DNA from: 2-02-FULL-66-14 sp037443705
GTDB taxonomy: Bacteria; Pseudomonadota; Gammaproteobacteria; Burkholderiales; SG8-39
Direction: 5' to 3'
DNA length: 64,000 bases
Assembly: GCA_037443705.1 (NCBI GenBank)
Contig: JBBINV010000003.1
Location: forward strand, 42,998 to 106,997
Shown: positions 58,434-64,000 of the stretch, piece after piece
Layout of the letters: every line of letters starts with the position of its first letter
Position numbering within the stretch: position 1 is the stretch's first letter
The notes under the pieces: model-generated
Database searches by the model: none
What the model was told of the DNA's origin: nothing
What the model saw: only the letters and a program-made list of their open reading frames with translations
Position numbers and translations under genes: made by a program

Positions 58434-59017
58434 TGTTGGCGCGGCTCTTCCTTTCTCGGCTCGAAGCGGCCCCGGACCCGCTCGCGCAGGAAGAGCTGCC
58501 CCGTGTCGTTGTGATATTCCATGCCGCGTCCCGAAATCGTGCGCTCCTGCCCCGTCACGGTGACCTCGCGATCGGTGCGCACCAGGGATTGCGCGCCGAT
58601 CACGTGCAGGAACGTCGTGCGAACGCGGGTCTCGGGCCGGGCGGCGCCGGCTTCGCGCACCATCAGCACGTCGTCGTAGAGAAAGACCTCGTCTCCGCTT
58701 CCGGAGAGCGTGCCGCGCCCGGCCGTCACCGTGAACCGCGGCTCGTCGGGCCTGGATTGCACCATGCGCGGCGCGACCAGCTCGGTCGAGTCGTCGTCCG
58801 GATAATGTACCATTTTCGCCGCCGACAGCGTAGCTTCGCGCGTGCCTTGCGCGTTGAACCGGTGCAGCTCGAAGTTCTCCACGATGTAGTCGGGGTCGTG
58901 CCGCCGCAGCGACGGATGCACCACTTCCTCCTGCACTGCGCGCTCCAGCCAGAAGGTGAGCAGCGCGAGAGCGAGCATCAGCAGGAGCGGAAACAGCCGC
59001 GCCGGCGGGATTCTCAC
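58430..59017 (-). CDS. lptC: LPS export protein LptC
   Basis: 195-residue bitopic protein: an N-terminal helix (LFPLLLMLALALLTFWLERAV) then a LptC jellyroll (YIVENFELHRFNAQGTREATLSAAKMVHYPDDDSTELVAPR). Start GTG at 59017 overlaps the kdsC stop (GTGA) and leaves a proper membrane anchor; an upstream ATG at 59077 lies inside kdsC and is unlikely. Confidence 0.92.
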   Translation of the reverse strand: MRIPPARLFPLLLMLALALLTFWLERAVQEEVVHPSLRRHDPDYIVENFELHRFNAQGTREATLSAAKMVHYPDDDSTELVAPRMVQSRPDEPRFTVTAGRGTLSGSGDEVFLYDDVLMVREAGAARPETRVRTTFLHVIGAQSLVRTDREVTVTGQERTISGRGMEYHNDTGQLFLRERVRGRFEPRKEEPRQQ

Positions 59018-59550
59018 TTCAGCCAGGCGGCGAGCGCCGCCTCGAGCGTACCCTGCGCGCGCATCACGAGCTCGCAAACCTCGCGCGCTGCGCCGCGGCC
59101 GGCCGGCGCGGCGGCGATGTAGTGCACGCTGCGGCGCACCGCCTCGGGCGCCTCGGAAGGCGCGCAGGCGAGCGCGCAGCGCGCCAGCACGGGCAGGTCG
59201 ACCAGCTCGTCGCCCATGTAGCCGGCGCGGTCGGTCGAGAGGCCAAGTCCCGCGAGAAGCGCCTCGAAGGCGGCACGCTTGTCGTCGATTCCCTGCAGCA
59301 CGTGCGCGATTCCGAGCTCCTCGGCGCGCCGCCCGACCGCCGGAGATTCACGGCCCGAAACGAGCGCGATCGCGACGCCGGAGGCGGCGAGCATTTTCAG
59401 GCCGTGGCCGTCGTGCGCCGAGAACACCTTGAGCGCCTCGCCCTGCGGGCCGTACCACAGGCGCCCGTCGGTGAGCACGCCGTCGACATCGAACGCCATC
59501 AGGCGCACGCGCTTCGCGCGCTCGAAAGCGTCGGCCGAAGCCCGTTCCAT
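59014..59550 (-). CDS. kdsC: 3-deoxy-D-manno-octulosonate 8-phosphate phosphatase KdsC
   Basis: HAD-family phosphatase giving Kdo. 178 residues with the nucleophile motif FDVDGVLTDG, SGRES and GYMGDELVDLPVL (D-D-loop). C-cap is short, as in tetrameric KdsC. 11 bases after kdsD. Confidence 0.95.
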   Translation of the reverse strand: MERASADAFERAKRVRLMAFDVDGVLTDGRLWYGPQGEALKVFSAHDGHGLKMLAASGVAIALVSGRESPAVGRRAEELGIAHVLQGIDDKRAAFEALLAGLGLSTDRAGYMGDELVDLPVLARCALACAPSEAPEAVRRSVHYIAAAPAGRGAAREVCELVMRAQGTLEAALAAWLK

Positions 59551-59561
59551 GGAAATTCTTC

Positions 59562-60557
59562 CTAGATGACCCGGGCGCGGAAAAGGTCGTGCATGTTGAG
59601 CGCGCCGACCAGCGCGCCGCCGGCCTCCACCACCAGCAGCTGACTGATCTTGTGGCGCTCCATCAGCTCGACCGCCTCGGCGGCAAGCGCCCCCGGCCGG
59701 ATGGTTCGGGGCTCGCGCGTCATCAAGCGGTCGATCCGCAGCCTGCCGCGGCGCGCGAGGCGCGCGATCGAGCGGCGAAGGTCGCCGTCGGTGAAAATCC
59801 CCTTGACGCGGCGCCGGCCGTCGACCACCGCGGTCATGCCCATGCCGCCCCGCGTCATCTCCTCGATCGCGCGCTTGAGCGTCGCGCCCTCGCGCACCAC
59901 GGGCACCGCGGCGCCGCGGCGCATCACGTCCGACACGTGCTTGAGCGCCTCGCGGTAGAGCGACCCGCGCGGATGGGAGCGCGCGAAATCGGCCTTGGTG
60001 AAGCCGCGCGCATCGAGCAGCGCCACCGCGAGCGCATCCCCGAGCGCGAGCGCCGCCGTGGTGCTCGCGGTCGGGGCGAGGTTGAGCGGGCATGCCTCCT
60101 TCTCGACGCCGGCGTCCAGCGTCACGTCGGCCTCGCGCGCGAGCGACGAATCCGCGCTTCCGGTGATCGCGACGAGCTTCGCGCCCTCGCGCTTGACGAT
60201 CGGCACGATGTGCATCAGCTCCTCGCTCTCGCCGGAGTTCGAGATGCCGATGAAGACGTCGCTCTTGCGGACCATGCCGAGGTCGCCATGGCTCGCCTCG
60301 GCCGGGTGCACGAAGTACGCGGGCGTGCCGGTGCTCGCCAGGGTCGAGGCGATCTTGCGCGCGACGTGGCCCGACTTTCCGATGCCGCTCACGATGACGC
60401 GGCCATGGCCCTCGTGCACGCAGCTCCGGATCAGCTCCACCGCGGCGAGGAAGCGCTCGTCGAGGCGCGCCGCGAGCGCGCGCACCGCCTCCGACTCGAT
60501 CTCGAGGACGCTGCGTGCGAGCTCGAGCGCATTGCGCGAGACTTGCGGCGCGTTCAT
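59562..60557 (-). CDS. kdsD: D-arabinose 5-phosphate isomerase KdsD
   Basis: First step of Kdo synthesis. 331 residues: an SIS domain (VIVSGIGKSGHVARKIASTLASTGTPAYFVHPAEASHGDLGM and ISNSGESEELM) and two CBS domains (VPVVREGATLKRAIEEMTRGGMGMTAVVD onward; MTREPRTIRPGALAAEAVELMERHKISQLLVVE). Divergent from the antiporter gene across 66 bases. Confidence 0.96.
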   Translation of the reverse strand: MNAPQVSRNALELARSVLEIESEAVRALAARLDERFLAAVELIRSCVHEGHGRVIVSGIGKSGHVARKIASTLASTGTPAYFVHPAEASHGDLGMVRKSDVFIGISNSGESEELMHIVPIVKREGAKLVAITGSADSSLAREADVTLDAGVEKEACPLNLAPTASTTAALALGDALAVALLDARGFTKADFARSHPRGSLYREALKHVSDVMRRGAAVPVVREGATLKRAIEEMTRGGMGMTAVVDGRRRVKGIFTDGDLRRSIARLARRGRLRIDRLMTREPRTIRPGALAAEAVELMERHKISQLLVVEAGGALVGALNMHDLFRARVI

Positions 60558-60623
60558 TCGCCGGCGCGGCGGGCAGCGCTTATCATGGAGGCAAAGTATA
60601 GCCCAGGGGTTCGCCGCTTCCCG

Positions 60624-62603
60624 ATGGATGCCTCCGGCGTCGCGCTGCTGCCGATCCTCGCGCTGCTCGCTGCCGCGGTGCTGACCGTGATCGCGTGCCG
60701 CCGCGCGCGCCTGCCGGCGATGATCGGCTACGTGGCCACGGGGCTCGCGCTCGGGCCGCACGCGCTCGGCGCGGTTCCCGCCACCGAGACCACGCGCCAT
60801 CTCGCCGAGTTCGGCGTGGTTTTCCTGATGTTTTCGGTCGGCCTGGAGTTCAGCCTGCCCAAGCTCGTGACGATGCGCCGGGCCGTGTTCGGGCTGGGGC
60901 TCGCGCAGGTCACGGCGACGATCGCGGTCGCGGTGGGCGCCGCGGCAGCGGCGGGAGCGGGCTGGCGCGCCGGGCTCGCGCTGGGCGGCGCCGTGGCGAT
61001 GTCCTCTACCGCGGTGGTTTCGCGGCTGCTCGCCGAGCGCCTCGAGCTCGACAGCCCGCACGGGCGCGACATCGTCGGCGTGCTGCTTGCGCAGGACCTC
61101 GCCGTCGTGCCGCTGCTGATCCTGGTGCCCGCGCTCGGCGGCGAGGCCGACGCGATCGGCGCGGCGGTCGCCCTGGCGCTTGCCAAGGCCGCGGCGGTGC
61201 TCGGGGTGGTGATCCTCGCGGGCCCGCGCCTGATGCGATCGTGGTTCGCGGTGGTGGCGCGCGGCCGATCCACCGAGCTTTTCGTCCTGAACGTGCTCTT
61301 CATCACGCTGGGGCTTGCGTACCTCACGGGGGTTGCCGGCCTTTCGTACGCGCTCGGCGCGTTTCTCGCCGGCATGCTGATCGCCGAGACCGAGTACCGC
61401 CACCAGGTCGAGGCCGACATCAAGCCGTTCCGCGACGTGCTGCTGGGCCTGTTCTTCGTCACGGTGGGGATGCTGCTCGATCCGGCCCTCGTGCTGCGCC
61501 ACGGCGCGCTCGTCCTCGGGCTGCTCGCGCTGCTGGTCGGCGGCAAGCTCGCCATGATCGGGGTGCTCGCGCGCGCCTTCGGCGCCGCGCCCGGCACCGC
61601 GCTTCGCACCGCGCTCGCGCTCGCGCAAGGGGGCGAGTTCGGGTTCGTGCTGCTCACGCTCGCCGCGGAGCACGGCGCCGCGCCCGCGGCGCTCACGCAG
61701 CCGCTGCTCGCGGCGATGGTGCTGTCGATGCTCGCCACGCCCTTCGTGATCGGCGCGAGCGACCGGATCGTGCTGCGGTTCGCGCGCTCGGAATGGATGC
61801 TCCGGTCGCTCGAGCTGCACCGGGTGGCGGTGCGGTCGCTCGAGACCGAGCGCCACGTGATCATCCTCGGCTACGGCCGCAACGGCCAGCATCTCGCGCG
61901 CCTGCTCGACGCCGAAGGCCTGCGTTATGTCGCGCTCGATCTCGATCCCGAGCGCGTACGCGAGGCCGCGGCCGCCGGCGACACCGTCGTGTTCGCCGAC
62001 TGCTCGCGGCGGGAGTCGCTGATCGCGGCGGGCCTCTCGCGCGCGGCCGCCGTCGCGATCACCTTTGCGGAAGCGGCGGTCGCGGTGCGCGTGCTCGCGC
62101 ACGTGCACGCGCTCAACCCCTCGGTGCCGGTGATCGCACGCGCCCACACGCAAGCCGATGCGCAGAGGCTCGCGGCGGCGGGAGCCTCCGAAGTCGTCCC
62201 CGAGGCGCTCGAGTCGGGGCTGATGCTCGCCTCGCACACGCTCGTGTGGGTGGGGGTGCCGCTCTCGCGCGTGGTGCGCCGCATGCGCGCGGTGCGCGAC
62301 GAGCAGTACAGCCTTCTGAAAGGGCTGTTCCACGGCGCGAGCGACGAGTCCGAGCCGGCGGAGGCCGCGGAGCCGCGGCTGCACTCGGTCACGCTCGCCG
62401 CCGGCGCGCACGCGCTCGGCAAGCCGCTCGCAGAGTTGCAACTGGAAGATCTCGGTGTTGCGGTGAAGGCGGTGCGCCGCCCCGGCGCCACCCGGCGCCT
62501 TGCGCCGCCGGAAGCCGGGCGGCTGGAGCCGGGCGACGTGGTGGTGCTGCTCGGCGCGCCCGAGTCGCTCGCCGCCGCCGAGATGCGGCTGCTGCAGGGC
62601 TAG
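60624..62603 (+). CDS. Kef-type K+/H+ antiporter with RCK domains
   Basis: 659-residue CPA2 antiporter resembling YbaL/KefC. Twelve or so helices (GEFGFVLL and LEFSLPKL motifs), then a TrkA-N Rossmann domain beginning HVIILGYGRNGQHLARLLDAEG and a TrkA-C domain (VTLAAGAHALGKPLAELQLEDLGVAVKAVRR). Start ATG at 60624; 60585 possible. Monovalent cation efflux and stress protection are likely roles. Confidence 0.92.
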   Translation: MDASGVALLPILALLAAAVLTVIACRRARLPAMIGYVATGLALGPHALGAVPATETTRHLAEFGVVFLMFSVGLEFSLPKLVTMRRAVFGLGLAQVTATIAVAVGAAAAAGAGWRAGLALGGAVAMSSTAVVSRLLAERLELDSPHGRDIVGVLLAQDLAVVPLLILVPALGGEADAIGAAVALALAKAAAVLGVVILAGPRLMRSWFAVVARGRSTELFVLNVLFITLGLAYLTGVAGLSYALGAFLAGMLIAETEYRHQVEADIKPFRDVLLGLFFVTVGMLLDPALVLRHGALVLGLLALLVGGKLAMIGVLARAFGAAPGTALRTALALAQGGEFGFVLLTLAAEHGAAPAALTQPLLAAMVLSMLATPFVIGASDRIVLRFARSEWMLRSLELHRVAVRSLETERHVIILGYGRNGQHLARLLDAEGLRYVALDLDPERVREAAAAGDTVVFADCSRRESLIAAGLSRAAAVAITFAEAAVAVRVLAHVHALNPSVPVIARAHTQADAQRLAAAGASEVVPEALESGLMLASHTLVWVGVPLSRVVRRMRAVRDEQYSLLKGLFHGASDESEPAEAAEPRLHSVTLAAGAHALGKPLAELQLEDLGVAVKAVRRPGATRRLAPPEAGRLEPGDVVVLLGAPESLAAAEMRLLQG

Positions 62604-62632
62604 AAAAGAAAAGGCCGGCTCGCGCCGGCCTT
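62601..62632 (-). terminator. Rho-independent terminator of the pilin-like gene
   Basis: AAGGCCGG (62611-62618) and CCGGCCTT (62625-62632) pair around a 6-base loop; on the minus strand the hairpin is followed by TTCTTTTCTA. It lies 22 bases past the pilin stop and may also slow the antiporter transcript on the plus strand. Confidence 0.75.
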
Positions 62633-62654
62633 CCTGATCCCCCTTGCAGCCTGC

Positions 62655-63317
62655 TTACAGAGCGCGGCAGATGGTGTAGATGTTGGTGCCGGTTTCCGCA
62701 TAGGCGGCGGTCGCGGTGGCGGCGACGCTCGGGTTGGGCGCCGTCTGCGACTGTCCCCGCACGGTTCCGGTGTTCGCGACGCCGTCGTCCATCTGCGTGT
62801 CGACTGCGATCGCGATCTTGTCCGGCAGGTTCGCCGAGCACATCATGAGCCCGACGAAGCCGTTGCCGCTTGCGTCCTGGAGCGCCGGCCCGACCGGGGA
62901 GGCGGCGTCGCCGGTCTGCACGCCGAGCATGCCGGTGACGGCATTGAACGGCTGGTCCTTGCCGTTGCCGGCGACGAATCCCGACTTGCGCAGGTGCAGC
63001 CAGAAGTTGCGCGACTCGATGTTGCCGGTGCCGTTGTAGGCGCCTTCCACGACGCCGTCGCCATCGCCGTTATCGTTTGCCGCGGTGAGATCGGTCCAGC
63101 GCGTCGCGGCCTGATTGTCGTCGCCGGGGAGCTTCCGGTAGCGATCGTAGTAGCCGTGGTAGGCGGCCGAAATTCCCGAGAAATCGGCGATCGCGTTCTT
63201 GATCTTCGCCTGGGTGATCATTTCCTGACCTTTCAGGATGCCGCCGAGCAGCAGCCCGATGATCACGAGCACGATCGCGATCTCCACCAGAGTAAAGCCC
63301 TTTTGCCTGATTTTCAT
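62655..63317 (-). CDS. Type IV pilin-like / pseudopilin protein
   Basis: 220-residue prepilin: MKIRQKG followed by FTLVEIAIVLVIIGLLLGGILKGQEMI, i.e. a prepilin-peptidase site after Gly7, Phe8 at +1 and the Glu at +5. Only two Cys are seen in the globular part (MMCSANL and the C-terminal TICRAL), which can form the disulfide loop. No other pilus genes are adjacent. Preceded by GGGGGGAA and a sigma-54 promoter. Confidence 0.92.
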   Translation of the reverse strand: MKIRQKGFTLVEIAIVLVIIGLLLGGILKGQEMITQAKIKNAIADFSGISAAYHGYYDRYRKLPGDDNQAATRWTDLTAANDNGDGDGVVEGAYNGTGNIESRNFWLHLRKSGFVAGNGKDQPFNAVTGMLGVQTGDAASPVGPALQDASGNGFVGLMMCSANLPDKIAIAVDTQMDDGVANTGTVRGQSQTAPNPSVAATATAAYAETGTNIYTICRAL

Positions 63318-63357
63318 TGCGTTCCCCCCGGCTATACGGACGAGTTGATAACTTTAC

Positions 63358-63373
63358 TGCAAGTTCCGTGCCG
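63358..63373 (-). promoter_or_regulatory. Sigma-54 (-24/-12) promoter of the pilin-like gene
   Basis: On the minus strand CGGCACGGAACTTGCA has the GG and GC dinucleotides exactly 10 bases apart and differs from the TGGCACG-N4-TTGCA consensus only at the first base. It is 41 bases upstream of the start codon. CTGTC (63414-63418) further upstream could be one half of a PilR-type activator site. RpoN is encoded at 55748. Confidence 0.8.
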
Positions 63374-63455
63374 CCGCAAAAACGCGCTTTTGCCGGGCGG
63401 TGCGTTTCAAAAACTGTCAAGAAACCGACGAATTCCGGACAGAGGCGGCGAGATT

Positions 63456-63998
63456 TCAACGCCGTGGAGCCGCCCGCATACGCTGCTCGAGCTCGGCGAG
63501 CCGCCCCTGCAGGAAGCGCAACTCGCCGGGATCCGTGACCTTGCCGCTCGCGATCAATCCCCCCAGCATGATCCGGGCGGCCTCGAGCTCGTTCATGTCC
63601 TCGAGGATGAAGATCTCCATCTGCTTCGCCCATAGCGGCACCGAGGGGTCGGTCGTGTAGCGATCGACCGCGCGCGCGTATTGGAGCGCGAGCGGCAGGT
63701 CGTTCAGGCGGTGCTTGGCGAGCAGCGCGGCGTGCGCGAGCCACGGCCAGCGCCGGTTCGGGTCGGCGAAGAAGGCGCGAAATACGAAATCGAGCATCGC
63801 ACGGCTCTTCGCCGGATCGGGGTTCTCGGCGTAAACCCTCGCGGCCGAAAACAGCGGGTAGCCGCTCCTCGGATCGGTCTCGAGGACGGTGCCGAGCCAG
63901 GCGCGCACGCGCGCATAGTCGAGGCTCCGGTAGGGGACACGATTGCCGGCGCGCGAGTCGAACGCCTGCAGGTAGAGCATCGCGATGCGCGCCGCGGC
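63456..63998 (-). CDS. Conserved hypothetical, C-terminal part (5' end outside window)
   Basis: The frame is open to the window edge, so the ATG at 63980 need not be the start. About 180 residues of helical, TPR-like sequence (LYLQAFDSR, YPLFSAARVYAENPDPAKSRAMLDFVF, RRWPWLAHAALLAKHRLNDLPLALQYARAV, LEAARIMLGGLIASGKVTDPGELRFLQGRLAEL). Conserved-looking but I know no function. It lies 138 bases upstream of the pilin gene on the same strand. Confidence 0.7.
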   Translation of the reverse strand, partial: AAARIAMLYLQAFDSRAGNRVPYRSLDYARVRAWLGTVLETDPRSGYPLFSAARVYAENPDPAKSRAMLDFVFRAFFADPNRRWPWLAHAALLAKHRLNDLPLALQYARAVDRYTTDPSVPLWAKQMEIFILEDMNELEAARIMLGGLIASGKVTDPGELRFLQGRLAELEQRMRAAPRR

Positions 63999-64000
63999 GG

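Noticed and set aside
59589..60623. N-terminal extension of the antiporter gene antisense to kdsD
   Set aside because: Antisense to KdsD motifs; the conserved antiporter sequence begins only at the ATG at 60624.

Overview
The window reads as chromosomal DNA of a GC-rich betaproteobacterium (Burkholderiales / Nitrosomonadales / Rhodocyclales grade). The best evidence is gene order: rapZ-hprK-ptsN-hpf-rpoN-lptB-lptA-lptC-kdsC-kdsD, a ruvC-ruvA-ruvB cluster running into ybgC-tolQRAB-pal-cpoB-queC, and gmk-rpoZ-spoT divergent from rph-rdgB-hemW. No taxonomic marker such as rRNA is present, so this is inference from synteny and base composition. Genes are tightly packed, and many junctions are 4-base stop/start overlaps of the form NTGA, with N being A, G, T and, in three cases, C.

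Layout. 1-620: 3' end of an aldehyde dehydrogenase. 630-7091: complete phosphate regulon core (Pho box, pstS, a terminator-like palindrome, pstCAB, phoU, phoB, phoR). 7073-10219 (minus): SDR-like protein without the usual catalytic residues, EamA permease, HerA-like ATPase. 10238-19959: yebC-ruvC-ruvA, a minus-strand Fic gene with a four-copy operator array wedged before ruvB, then ybgC, the Tol-Pal envelope system and queC. 20019-21231: YeeE/YedE (thiosulfate-type) transporter and tRNA-Lys(UUU).

21233-23675 is an accessory zone: two small islets each end in a partial copy of the tRNA-Lys 3' half (attachment-site-like repeats). The first holds an MNT-type nucleotidyltransferase regulator with a double palindromic operator, its frameshifted HEPN partner and a cytosine-methyltransferase tail. 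The second holds a PIN toxin / RHH antitoxin pair. 23745-28139 carries an NAD-dependent epimerase-like protein, photolyase-TspO, a broken XRE antitoxin, a periplasmic-binding-like protein and an RcnB-like protein. 28176-36008: DegQ protease, SpoT, omega, guanylate kinase, YicC, RNase PH, RdgB and HemW (transcription, stringent response and RNA/nucleotide housekeeping). 35971-39604 (minus): secreted beta-propeller protein, TrmB, ThiG, ThiS. 39668-39900: Crp-like fragment and tRNA-Gly(CCC). 40140-43027: 5'-nucleotidase and AsmA protein. 43062-49688 (minus): a complete Dpp/Opp-type peptide ABC transporter with an M20 amidohydrolase in the middle of the operon. 49731-52523: mutY, then an accessory patch with a DUF5678-like plus retropepsin-like gene pair and a truncated Type ISP restriction nuclease. 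52524-60557 (minus): Lon-N-domain protein, PTS-Ntr/HPr kinase/RapZ regulators, sigma-54, and the LPS export/Kdo genes. 60624-64000: Kef-type antiporter, a pilin-like protein with an excellent sigma-54 promoter, and a partial conserved hypothetical.

The most interesting material is the tandem tRNA-Lys islets with their toxin-antitoxin remnants, the Fic gene and operator array splitting ruvA from ruvB, the three CTG-initiated genes in CTGA overlaps, a recurring -10 hexamer 6-7 bases before start codons (possible leaderless mRNAs), and the uncharacterised DUF5678/retropepsin pair. No CRISPR array, rRNA, complete insertion sequence or intact integrase was seen.
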